From the NCBI GenBank assembly GCA_944990035.1, contig CALYLX010000001.1, forward strand, positions 1 to 64,000: DNA of 64,000 nucleotides, read 5' to 3'. Source of the DNA: Clitopilus passeckerianus (Eukaryota > Basidiomycota > Agaricomycetes > Agaricales > Entolomataceae). Positions 51,911 to 62,952 of the stretch are shown one piece after another. Positions within the stretch are counted from its first letter, which is position 1, and each line of letters opens with the position of its first letter. The notes under the pieces were generated by a model. That model was not told where the DNA came from. It did no database searches and saw only the letters and a program-made list of their open reading frames with translations. The position numbers and the translations under genes are program-made.

Positions 51911-54900
51911 ATGGATGGTCTACCCAATGGCACAGCAAACGGCAGCTCGACACATGAAGCACCCCAAGCGGACCAAGCACCTGCCTTTGATTCGGATATC
52001 TTCCGGTCATATCTCGTGGCGCTCCTGCCAGCGTTCTTGGGTGCATCGCTAGACGATCTTGAGTCGTTATTTGATGACGAGTTTGACGAGCGGGTAGCCC
52101 GCTTTGCAGCGGACTCTGGGGAATCGTTGTATGTTATCAAGGAGCTGCTGGAATCGGAGGGTTCGTCGCCATTTGGTTTTTATTTCTTCACTGGAGACTG
52201 AAGACTCAATATAGATGATTCGCCACCACAGTATACCTATACGCTGACGGCCCATCTCACGTATCATCCTTCGCATGTCATGACTGTAGCCCTGATCAAA
52301 CGAGGGCATACGCTGGACCCAATGACACCATTGGCAGCCCAGTTGCATATTATGAACCTATTCGGTGGAGAGGACACACCTTATGAAGGCCTTCATGCGG
52401 TTGTCAGTCAAGGTGTCAAGCCCTGGTTCGATGCATTCGTGGGCTCCCGCCAATCAGGGAAGGATGGTGGAGATACAAGAATGGGTAAGCTTATCTATTA
52501 CTCTGGTGTTGGGCACTGTTTCTGACGACTTCGCAGGGATACCTATGACGAAGAAGAAATTTGCGGAACTCGAACTGTCACTCCTTCACCTCCAACAAAA
52601 TGTCGAGATTCCAGAAACACATTTAATAATTCATCCAATAATTCAGAAAGCAGTTGAAAATGTACGCTTTCCCTGCATATATGCGGCTCGTGGGCCATAA
52701 CTTATTCATTCTATAGGCGCAATCAAACAATACTGCCCCCAATATCTCCCATATACCACCACACCTCCTGAACGATAGTAGTTTCCTCAACACACTACAT
52801 GGGAATGTCAACTCTTGGATTAAAGCCATACAAGCTGTCACCAAGCTGAATCGTGATGTCAGCTCAGGAACAGCCTCGCAAGAAATCAACTTCTGGCTCA
52901 GTCTGGAGCGAGCATTGGATAATATAGAAGCACAACTACGGAGCGACGAAGTGAACATGGTCATCAACTGCTTGCGGAATGCGAAACGCTTCCGCGCTAC
53001 AGTCAGTTTCATTGCCGACACCGGCTTGAAGGATGCCACAGATCAAGGTGGGACTTTGCAATCTGAGTCTTCAGAGAAATTGAAGGGCTAATTTGAATTT
53101 TTCTGTGCAGTTCATAAATACAACCAACTGATGAAAGACTTCCCTCTCAACGAGCTTCTTTCCGCCACCGACTTGGATAAAATCCAAGAATCACTCAACC
53201 TGATCTTCGGGCACATCAACCGCAAACTGAAGCTCTCTCCTTACCCCATCCGCCGTGCCCTTCCCCTCGTTGAAGCCATTTCACGAGATTTCAACGACCA
53301 ACTACTTCGCGTTCTCACATCCCACCGTCTTCTATACACACCCTATGAAACCTTTGAGCGTCTCCTCACCCAGACCATGAACATCTTTCGGACATGGGAC
53401 GACCTCATCAAGGAGTTCACAAATGTTGCGCGTGAAGTCACCAGGAAGCGTCAAGAGAGGTTCATTCCGATCAAGGTCGTTCCTGCACACGCCAAGCTGC
53501 AAGAGAGGACACGGTACCTTAGGGACTGGAGGAAACAGCACGAGCAGCTGGCTGTCATGACCGGGCCTACGAAGGGTCTTGGGAGCTTTGGCATGGATGT
53601 TGGGGGAATGGATATGGAGGAAGAGGTTAAGGAGGCCTATGAAGTCGTCAAGAGGGTGGACGTCCTGGACGTTTCTATTGGTGGGTTGTCGGCTCTCTTC
53701 TGCCATACAAGGTCACTGACAGATTGCTGCAGAGGGCAACGAGATTTGGGTCGCTGCAGAAACCGCATATAACGAGCGGGTCTCGAGGGTGGAGAACCAG
53801 ATTATCGCACGACTGAGGGACAGGTTGGGCCAGGCTCGTAATGCCAACGAGATGTTCCGAGTGTTCTCGAAATTTAATGCATTGTTTGTCCGTCCCAAGG
53901 TATGCTCTTCCTCGTTTTCCGTGAAGGTTTCTGTTCGCTGACTGTTGCCAGATCCGTGGCGCCATCCAAGAGTATCAGACACAACTCATCGATTCCGTGA
54001 AGGAAGACATCAAGCGGCTGCATGACAAGGTAAACTTTGTCCTGTTCTCAGAACCTTGGAAGACCTGCTGACGGTGCATACAGTTCAAAACTCAATACCG
54101 CGCCTCTGAAGCCTATCATCTCGCCAACATGCGCGACCTGCCAGAGATTGCAGGGACGATCATATGGGCGCGCCAAATCGAACGGCAACTGCACACCTAC
54201 ATGAAACGTGTCGAGGACGTCCTTGGCAAAGGCTGGGAGCTCTACGCAGAAGGCCAAAAGCTCCAAGCCGAAAGTACTGCCTTCAGGAAGAAACTCGACA
54301 CACGACCGCTATACGAGGCGTGGCTGCAGGATATGAGCCGGAAACAGATGCAGATCGAAGTGCGGTTGTTCGACATCAGCAAACAACGGAGTGGGGAGTA
54401 TACCCTAACAGTGAACTTCGACGCACGGATGATTACGCTATTCAAGGAAGTTCGGAATCTGCTTTGGTTGAACTTCCAGGTTCCGCATATGATCACGAAT
54501 ATGGCGAAGGATGGGAAGAGGATATACCCGCATGCTGTTAGCTTGCATGAGACGGTCACGACGTATCAGCAAACTCTGGACTTGGTGCAAAGGCACAAGG
54601 GGATCGAGTGGCTGGTTGCTGAGCACCGGAATCATGCCCAGAGGATGATTGCTAAAGGTCTGTTAGTGCATCTACAAAATTGGCCTCCGCTGATGGTTTC
54701 CGGCAGGCATGAACATCCGTTGGGACTACTTCATCAACCAGTACGATACTGGCCGTTACATTGCGGCTGCTGATGGACGAGATAATCGGCATGTCCAGTA
54801 TGTACGGGAATTTGCCAGTGTCGTTTCCCTGTTCCAGGTATGTATTCAGACACAATCGTTGTTCGTCTTACTGAAGTTGTCTGCTACCCGTAGGACCAAA

Positions 54901-56092
54901 CCAATAAAGCTATCGACCTTTACAAAGAAATCCTACGTGCAATTGATGATCTGGCAACATGCTCATATACCGCCGAAGCATTCACCGAACAGCTCTCCAA
55001 AATTCAAGCAGCTGTATGTTCCTATTGTTCATTCGCCACGACCCGTTCTGATGTCATTCCTCTCACAGATTGACCAAATCAACTTGGATAGTTACGTCAA
55101 TCTTGAGCATTGGGTAGCAGACCTCGATAAGCGGATAGAAGCGGTGCTGGTACAGCGACTGGCGCAGATCATCCAGGTCTGGTGCACCGAATTTGACAGG
55201 GCGGATGACGGGAACTTGCCGCTGCGGGACATGACCAAACGGAGAGGGAAAGGGCTGAAGGAAGAGAAGGTGGGATCATTCTACATGACGTGACATGGTT
55301 GCTAATACCTGTTATTTGCAGCTCCTGGAGGGAAGCATGACACTCAAGCCTATCGTTCATGAGATACGGATACAGAACCAAGTCATTTTCTTGGACCCGC
55401 CAATAGAATATGCTCGGTCGATGTGGATACAACAGCTACATGACTGGCTAGGTATGGCTCGAACTTTCTGGAGGCAAGGCACATCTAACCGTCTTCACAG
55501 GCATCGTTTGTAGGCTCAAACGGGTTCAGAGCTCGCGGTACGAGATCGGCCTGCAAATGCGGGATTCCACCATCCAGGAAACAACATATACCTCCCTGGT
55601 AGGTTCTGCCATCAGCTTATTGTAGCATCTTGCTAAATACTTTTCATCGTACAGTTGAAACAATTGCCAGAAACCACCCTCCACCGACCCTTTGCCCTGG
55701 TAGAAACCAAGGTCCAGCAACTAATGGAATACGTCAACAAATGGCTGCAATTCCAGTCTCTATGGGATCTCGAAGCTGAATACGTCTTCAACCGACTTGG
55801 CGACTCCCTCGCGAACTGGCAGCAATTGTTGACCGAGATCAAGAAAGCTCGCTCAACCTTCGACACATCCGAGACGTCGAAGTCTTTCGGGGTCTGCGTG
55901 ATCGATTATGAGCAGGTGCAGGCGAGGGTGAATGCCAAGTACGACGCATGGCAGAGGGATATTCTCAGTCGCTTCGGTGCGAAACTGGCGGTGCAGATGA
56001 AGGAGATGCATGCTTCTATCCTGAAGGCCAGGCATGACCTTGAACATCACTCGATAGAGGGATTGATTGGCGGGCCAATGAGGAGTTTCTGA
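51911..56092 (+). CDS. Cytoplasmic dynein heavy chain tail (DHC_N1) without motor domain
   Basis: About 1,150 residues in 14 exons. From [11 protein letters not shown] at 51911 the protein opens [19 protein letters not shown] and [13 protein letters not shown], then [20 protein letters not shown] (about 52335), [18 protein letters not shown] (about 52890), [14 protein letters not shown] (about 53380), [15 protein letters not shown] (about 53860) and [19 protein letters not shown] (about 54165). Further on are [21 protein letters not shown] (about 55385) and [12 protein letters not shown] (about 56030). This is the complete DHC_N1 tail, which dimerises and binds intermediate and light-intermediate chains. 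A cytoplasmic dynein heavy chain should then continue for over 3,000 residues through linker, six AAA+ modules and stalk. Here it ends after SIEG with LIGGPMRSF and a TGA at 56090-56092, and nothing motor-like follows in any frame. It could be a truncated paralogue, one part of a split heavy chain, or a rearranged locus. Confidence 0.88.
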
Positions 56093-56740
56093 TCGGGAGA
56101 TGTTGAAGAGTCAGGCTGGTCATCATTCTTTATAGGAGTTCCATGAATACCCCATCACTTCACGTTATGACCTTTCATGTTCTTTTTCACACATACCCTT
56201 GTAATCATTAGACTATCTTCCTATCACTCTAATTCCATTTTATTCTCGCTCTCGGGGAGGTCAAGATGCCGTTTCTGTGAAGATGATATATGGGTAAGTA
56301 GCATGTGCTGGGTATTTGCAATCCGATTATCTGTTGATCTCCTGACGATAGGTTTTCCCTACTTCGTTAGCCTCATTTCGAGGATGATGGCTGCGCATTG
56401 CTTGTCTCAAAATAGTCAAATAGCCATGAGCAATGACCGAACGAACGGGAATTCTAATCGACAACGTTTGTTCATAGTCCCTTGTTAGTCAACAAATCCA
56501 ACTGATCCCGGGTGTATTTCTGACGATCAAATTATCCTATCAGCGGATTTTTCGGACTGTTATGCTTTACCTTTACCCTTTACTATCAGCAGGTGCCTCG
56601 CCAAAATGTGCCGCCCGGACCCTTCCAAGATCCTTATCCAGTCATCCTTCCCGTCCACAATAAATACCAACCTCTGCAACTAAACCGTGAGCTTCTTGGC
56701 TTTTCATCTCAATCCCAGTACCGGTAACTGATAGCACGAC
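56093..56740. other. Spacer after the dynein-tail gene
   Basis: AT-rich, with no dynein linker or motor sequence on either strand in any frame. The last 100 bp contain an AATAAATA element near 56660 that may be the methyltransferase core promoter. Confidence 0.45.
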
Positions 56741-58703
56741 ATGGACAGTCCCCTTTCGGCCCGTCCAATCTTCCAACTCGGAGATTTGATTGCTAAATCG
56801 CTGGCCACTATCCAGAAGGAGTGCGCGTTGGAGAACCTCTCCTTACCCACCTTAGATTCGTTTGGAACAGTGAAGCAGAATGAGTCTTTTCGTACAATAC
56901 CTGCTGCGAACGAGGCCGCAAAGATCGCAGCGTCCGCCTGTTTGCAACTCGCTGCGACATTAATGCCTGCGCACGAGTGGACCTTTATGACTGCAACTGG
57001 TGTGAGTTGTTAGCCATTTTCGTAAAGGGGGAGGATACTGATGCATCCTTTAGGACCACAGATCTGCAGCTCTACGTGTCTGTTTGGAGGCTAACGTGAC
57101 CGAGATCCTACGTGAAGCTGGGCCGGAGGTCTGTCTGCTTGTTACCTAGCAGTATTTTTCGTCGCTCTAAGAATCTCTATTTACAGGGTTTGCATGTGAA
57201 CGACATTGCAAGAAAGTCTAATCTCGACCCTAGCAAGCTCGGTAGGCGTTCCATTACGTATCGGTCTGGGCTATTCGTTCTCATTCGGACGTATCGACAG
57301 GCCGCCTTATGCGGTACCTCGCTAGTCACTACATATATCGCGAGAAGACACCGGATGTGTTTACAAACAATCGAAACTCTGGCGCTCTGGATACTGAAAA
57401 AAACGTTGAAGATATTCTCATCAAGTAAGTTCTCCCACGTTGAGTGAGAAAGCTGAATACCAATGGCTAACGTCAACAGTCCCGAAGCTAAATATGACTC
57501 GACCGGCCTTCCTGCTCTGTGCAGCCACATGTGCGCCCGTCAACCCGCTTTTCTGCATCTTATTCATCCTACTTTTAGCCTGGACGTGAACCTCAAATCT
57601 TCTGCTGTCCTTTACGATCACCTTTCGGATCCATCAACTGCGTTTTCTCAGGACCTCGTCAAAACGCCCTTTGGCCGTGGTCTGGTCACTTCCAAGACTT
57701 ATTGGCAGTTTCTTGGCAGCCCTGAGAACAGGTTCCAGCACAAGCGGTTTGGGTTTGCGATGAAGGGGATGGCGGCCATCCAGCCTGCAGACATGATATT
57801 CAGAGGTAAGGCTTTAAATCTTAGTGTCTAGGCGGCAAGTATCCGAGTCCTGACGAAGCTCCTTCTAAGCCTTCGACTGGGATTCGCTTCCGGAAAACGC
57901 TCTGGTGGTAGACGTTGGCGGTGGAATCGGGATAGCCACCATGCCGCTGGTCAAGAAGTCTTGTCATTTGAAGCTGATCATACAGGATTTGCCCAAAGTG
58001 GTCGAGGAAGGCAAACAGGTCTGTTGCAGCATTTCTGTTTATATTCTAGTCTGACTGCCTCGTTTTTAGTTCTGGCGGCAGAAATTCCCTGAGGCTCTTG
58101 ACTCCGGACGTGTTTGCATTGAAGGTAGGGACGGGGCCTCCTGCTTTCGTATTAACGGCTCAACGTACAATTCCCGCTTACAGTTCAGGACTTCTTCGAG
58201 CCCCAACCACCAAAGGATGCGGCCGTCTTCTTCGTTAAGAATGTTTTGCACAACTGGCATCAATCAGACATCACAAAGATACTCACCAATCTTCGACAAG
58301 CTGCCACGTCCCACACAAGGCTGATCATTGTGGATGGTGTCCTCCCTTATGCCTGTCGAAGGTCACCCACCAGCTCGCCTCAATCTGCGGGAGATGAACC
58401 TGACTACGCTGCTTTGGGGCCAATTGAACCTATATATAAGGAGGCACCTGAGCCTCTCTTACCCAACTATGGTGCTTTGGCCGACCAGACTCATTGGTTG
58501 GATATGACAGTGGGTGTTTCAGCCTGGTATTCGTCCCGCGGAGTTCTCATAGCCTTTAGATGATGTTTTATTTCAATGGTCAGGAGCTCACGACTCTTGT
58601 CATCAGAGATGTGCTGTCCTCGTCAGGGTGGAGGCTGGTGGGATTCCGATCCATAGATCCTCGAAATCAGTTCATGCAGTCTATAGAGGCGTTACCGATG
58701 TAG
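56741..58703 (+). CDS. SAM-dependent O-methyltransferase (plant caffeate-OMT type fold)
   Basis: About 450 residues in eight or nine exons from ATG 56741 (MDSPLSARPIFQLGDLIAKS). An N-terminal dimerisation region follows, with winged-helix exons GLHVNDIARKSNLDPSKL and RLMRYLASHYIYREKT (cutting 57241-57300). After an intron at about 57533-57579 comes LDVNLKSSAVLYDHLSDP. The SAM-binding motif is VVDVGGGIG (about 57905), then LIIQDLPKVVEEG and VQDFFEPQP. The catalytic-base segment is VLHNWHQSD (about 58245), then LIIVDGVLP. The last exon reads MMFYFNGQELTTLVIRDVL and ends FMQSIEALPM at 58703. Family members methylate hydroxyl groups of small phenolics or polyketides; the substrate is unknown. The neighbouring genes do not look like a pathway. 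Confidence 0.9.
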
Positions 58704-58793
58704 TCAGTAATTATGATTCCTCTGAATCAGCAGAACCATTCTGTCCTCCGTTCTTGCTCTCCCGCTGCGGTGTTTGGATGCAATGATACACTC

Positions 58794-58863
58794 ACCTTGA
58801 AGGTACCTTGAAGGTAGACAAAAGCCAATTGGAGTGCGATCTTGAGCCAAGATCGCACTCCAA
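58794..58863. repeat. Tandem repeat next to a perfect 16-bp hairpin
   Basis: Two copies of ACCTTGAAGGT (58794-58816) are followed by a perfect inverted repeat: arms 58829-58844 and 58848-58863, 16 bp each with only three bases between them. It lies about 130 bp after the methyltransferase stop. It may be the remnant of a miniature inverted-repeat element or a transcript-end structure. Confidence 0.6.
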
Positions 58864-59153
58864 CAAGTTTGGGCGCTAAAATATCGGGCGCCTAACCATA
58901 GCACTATCCCCGGATTGTAGCTGACAACAATGCATGTTGCACGAGGACAATTTGAGCGCTGAGCGCGACCCTCTATCCGTCACGGTTTCCAATACCCTTT
59001 CCTTAGGGAACAATACTGTCTGAACAGCAACAGGGAAGCCCTTCTGCAATCATCCTTGTCGACGACCACACCACTGGCAAGAACATATTAATACCCATAA
59101 ATCCCCTCGCGACTTTGCATTACCTTACCTAGTTCTGACTACCTTTACTTGTG

Positions 59154-61194
59154 ATGATGACTTCTGGCAGCTCATCGCCAGGAGAGGCTCCACCGCTGGC
59201 GAAAGTGACTGAGCTGAACACATCCGAGTCGTCACCCGAAGGGTCTGCAGACCAATCGCCAAAGGATGGTCCACTTCAAACCAGTCGTCTGCAGGCTAGT
59301 GCCACAATAGACGAAGGGCGGTCTAATGGTCCATTCCGCCGCAATACCTTCGGAATACAAAAATCTGAACCTATCTTCGACCCTATTGCGGGTATGACGA
59401 ACAACTGAGCGTTCCTCAGAAACATAACTGACCGGTCGTTCAGCAAGCCACGACTATACCGCGAAGTACAAGGAAGACCCTCTCTTCCATGAGCTTGACG
59501 ATAATGCTCGATTCTGGTTCGTTTATAACGACGAGTCTAATGTATTGGATACGGACATGGTCGGCGAAGCTGCGGATAACTTGGATATTCTGCTGGTATT
59601 TGTACGTACTATCAAACTTGCTACCCTTCACGTAGTTGACAGTCAAATTTGGATGGAATTTTATCTTATAGGCCGGTCTTTTCTCTGCCGTTGCAACAAC
59701 TTTCGTCGTTCAGACAGCACAGTCACTTGCTCCAGATGATCCCTCCCTCTCGATTTCTCTTCTCAAGGAACTAGTCGACCTGCAGCGTGCTCAAGCAACT
59801 GGCATGCCGTTTGACTCCGTACCTCAAGTAGTCTCCTCACCATCTGGCTTTGACGTTTGGGCCAACGGGCTGTGGTTCACCAGCCTTGCCTTCAGCTTGT
59901 CAAGCGCCCTCCTTGCTGTTCTCGCCAAGCAATGGCTGCGACAGTTCCGCTCCGTTGTTGGCGGCACAACTCGTGAACGAGCGTTGACACGTCAGTTTCG
60001 ATTCACCGGTCTCGAGAAATGGCATGTCCGCGCAATAATTGGCTTTCTTCCAACCTTTCTTCATATATCGCTCCTCCTGTTTCTCATCGGCCTCGTGGTA
60101 TTCCTCGTACCCCTGAATATTGCCATTGCCTCTGTGGTGGGCGCCATCACGCTTGCCCTCCTGATGATATATGTGGCATCTCAGATCATGCCTCTCATAT
60201 ATCTTCAATGTCCATATCGTACGCCCCTGACCGAAATCCTCTACCATCTGAAGCGATTCCGTGGGGTTTCAAGAGGTTTCAAGTCTGCTGAGCGTACGTT
60301 CGTTCAAGAATGGGGAGATTTCGGCACGGGAGAACCTGAAGCGCTCTACTGGCTTGCGCAGGCATCTAGCAACTTATCAGTCGGAAAGGTTGTCGGCCAA
60401 TCCCTCGCCTCCCTCTCACCTGCATGGATAGAATCCAACCCTACATCCAAGGAGCACAACTCGAATGCGTGGAAGGCGGCTGCGCTGGTTTCTGGTTCTC
60501 GTTCAGCAGTCTTTGGCTTTACGACATCCCTTCCGATTTGCGCGAGATGTTGCGGGCGGAGGGCACCAAGGACTTTAGATTTCTCACTCAGGAGCAGAAG
60601 CGTATCGTTCAACGTGGTTTGGTCGGAGAATTGCACACCAGGGTAGTGTCCGATGTGGGATGGCTGATACCTCAACGTTCGATTGGAGAACATAGAGTTC
60701 TCGCCTCTGATCTTGCACTGGTTCTGATAATATTGGCTGGAGGGGATGGGGTAATTATCGACGACGATCGTTGTTCTCCGACCACGACTGTACGCCTCAG
60801 TAGCCAAGAGGCATTCTCGTGGATTGTCGACAATTATGACACCCTTGCAGTCCCCGACTTGCCCCTCATAGTCTGGAAGCTGCTACGGGAGGAGTCACAA
60901 TGGAAATATACGGACATGAAAAATGTGGAGGGAAGCACAGGCGCTGGAATGGCAAAGCTGAGGGAGGACTGTTTGGATCATGGGGTTGTCAGGGGTTGGC
61001 AGCCACCGCATGGAACTATCCCTTTTCTATCCTTTATCCGACCGTATATTCTCGATGCTATACATTCGGACCCCGAAGATGTTCATAATAGGGGGATGGA
61101 CTCGGATCCCGAGGTCGGAAACCTACCTATTCCAAGAAGAGAGTCCAGGTTTACCAGGTTCAAGCAGTGGATAAGATTCCGAGGGGCTGATTAG
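59154..61194 (+). CDS. DUF6535 membrane protein (with an apparent frameshift)
   Basis: ATG 59154 (MMTSGSSSPGEAPPL) opens a disordered Ser/Pro-rich N-terminus. After a first intron (about 59391-59443) the DUF6535 core follows: HDYTAKYKEDPLFHELDD, DMVGEAADNLDILLVF and, after the second intron (59601-59671), GLFSAVATTFVVQT. Further hydrophobic segments are WFTSLAFSLSSALLAVLAKQW (about 59870), FLPTFLHISLLLFLIGLVVF (about 60050) and AIASVVGAITLALLMIYVAS (about 60125), giving about four transmembrane helices. A cytoplasmic C-terminal region continues in another frame to FKQWIRFRGAD at 61194. Between about 60425 and 60520 the frame must change by one base (from SLSPAWIES to QGAQLECVEGG) with no good intron to do it. 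DUF6535 proteins are numerous in Agaricomycetes and uncharacterised. A fragment of this gene is copied at 61673-61943. Confidence 0.78.
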
Positions 61195-61509
61195 TTTATG
61201 TTTGGTTCATGTACGAGTTCATAGTTGATTATGAATAGAAGAAGTGAACGATTATCTGCCGTTCTGCTCATAGATCTATGGCACAACTCCTTCACGTTTT
61301 GCCTTGTACATCTACGACGACAGATGCTCAACAAATTCTACAAACATTTGACCGTCTGATGGCAACGGTCCGAACATCCAGCGCCTTATCCGTTTTCTCC
61401 TTTGCTCGCAACCACCATGAAGTCTGAACGCCACATTCCGAGCTATTCAGGCCTGATATAAAGGTTGTTTTTCCTCAAGTTTGACATGAACACGACATTT
61501 CACTCTCCT
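61195..61509. other. Spacer after the DUF6535 gene
   Basis: Contains the probable transcript end and no supported gene. Confidence 0.35.
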
Positions 61510-61669
61510 CGATCAGATATAGAGGGCCTATTTGAGGGCCACGTGGTATATCGGCCTTGATATTCTTTCGCCATTTGTCACGGTAATATCGCTCGAGATC
61601 TTGCACTACTACTGGGGTACTCGACATCAACAAGAAACGAATCTCAAATGCCTGTCATAAAACCTGGTC
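61510..61669. repeat. Duplicated bidirectional promoter (copy A)
   Basis: 61539-61669 closely matches 62821-62952. Rightward it ends with the start codon and first codons of the reductase (MPVIKP, from 61648). Leftward on the minus strand it begins with the first codons of the F-box-type gene (MAKEYQGR, from about 61574), and this leftward frame continues in recognisable but diverged form to a stop near 61505. Neither gene follows; the rightward side runs into a DUF6535 fragment. Confidence 0.7.
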
Positions 61670-61672
61670 GTT

Positions 61673-61943
61673 GATAATACTGCTCAAGTTTGGTTCGTTT
61701 ATAATGACGAGGCTAATATATTGGATATGGACATGGCGGCGATGCTGCGGATAACCTGGATATTCTGCTGGTATTTGCTCAGGCTACCCGCCGCCCTTCA
61801 TGCGGTTGACTCTTGAATTTGTTTGGCGTCCTATCTTTAGGCCGGTCTTTTCTCCGCCGTTGCAACAACTTTCATTGTTCAAACAGTACAGTCACTTGCC
61901 TCAGATGATCCCCCTCTCAGGTTTTCTCTTCTCAAGGAACTAG
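61673..61943 (+). pseudogene. DUF6535 gene fragment (partial duplicate)
   Basis: Matches 59500-59774 of the intact-looking neighbour, covering the end of exon 2 (WFVYNDE, VLD, NLDILLVF), the second intron and the start of exon 3 (AGLFSAVATTF, VQT). It breaks off after CTCAAGGAACTAG. It lacks start and end, and a base is missing after GACATGG, so it cannot encode the protein. Confidence 0.75.
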
Positions 61944-62856
61944 ATGTTCCTGCGGTGCTTCTGCTCGGTATTGGAGGTAAAAATGGGCGCAATCACCTCT
62001 TCTCTCATGTACGCCTTGTCGACATTGTCATTCTGATTTATGTTCTCAGTACGTCATCGGAATAGGTTGAAGATGAAGATGAATTACCATGCAGAAAGCT
62101 TGACGGTAGAGGACCATTGCCTCATCAAATTCGCCTCGTGTTTCGTATTTGACGGCTTGCCGATAGATGGTAAGAGCATTGGTAAGACTAGGATGGGCAA
62201 CATGAGGAGGCGAAGCCGATGAAGCTGAAGTCACAGTAGCGAAAGCCACCCGGCCGCCTGCAATGACTTGATTCGAAGGGCCGGGTACTGTGTCGTCCGG
62301 TATGCCAACACTGGGAGGAGCAGGTGCTTTGCCTTTGGTGGAGGCAGAACTGATGCCCAGCGTACTCAGAACCTGTGCACCCGCATGTAAGTCGCCATTG
62401 GCAGTGTTGCCCGATTGGCTTCCTCGTCTCCTTCTGAGTTCACCCAGCCACTCCTGCCTGAACCTAGGAAGCTCTGAGGATTCATCCTCCTGTAAGGGAA
62501 TCGAGGATTTCATGCAAGGAATGACTAAACCAACGGTAGCACCTCCAGCGATCAATTCAATTTCAAGTAGGTCTTCATGGCGATTACATAAGCGGACTTG
62601 TACTATGGGAGTGTCCACTGCCATGGGCCGGCATTCGTGTCGGATTTACTCGCAAGGATTCATTTACGCACCTGCCTCGTTCCGGTCGACGTCTTTGAGC
62701 TCGCCTTCCAATCGAACTGAGTGGCAGACTATTCCATATAGATGCTATATCGCTCTCAAGTACAATATGAGCATGACCTCCAGATCTGGGTGAGGAGGGC
62801 GAAAAAGGACTGTTAGATGACCACGTGGTATTGCGACCTTGATATTCTTTCGCCAT
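61940..62856 (-). pseudogene. Truncated F-box protein gene of FBXO9/HRT3 type (5' part only)
   Basis: The likely start is ATG 62854-62856 (MAKEYQGRNTTW, NSPFSPSSPRSGGHAH, then SDIASIWNSLPL). One or two introns at about 62635-62760 are hard to place. The clear part (62088-62624) includes ELPRFRQEWLGELRRR and a TPR-like helix pair (LTNALTIYRQAVKYETRGEF, then DEAMVLYRQAFCM), which is typical of the N-terminal half of FBXO9/HRT3 proteins. After a normal intron (62033-62087) the last exon reads NDNVDKAYMREEVIAPIF and stops at a TAG supplied by the DUF6535 fragment (61940-61942). The F-box and C-terminal domain are missing. It is head-to-head with the reductase, 74 bp between start codons. The family call is by motif order, so moderate. 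Confidence 0.55.
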
Positions 62857-62952
62857 TTGTCACCGCAATATCACTCCAAATCTTACACTCTACGACTGGG
62901 ATTTTGACATCTGCGAGAAACAATTCCCAAATGCCTGTCATAAAACCAGGTC
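62821..62952. repeat. Bidirectional promoter (copy B, in place)
   Basis: The resident copy of the repeated promoter. It separates the ATG of the truncated F-box-type gene (62856, leftward) from the ATG of the reductase (62931, rightward), leaving 74 bp for both core promoters. The matching copy A lies 1.28 kb to the left in the same orientation. Confidence 0.7.
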
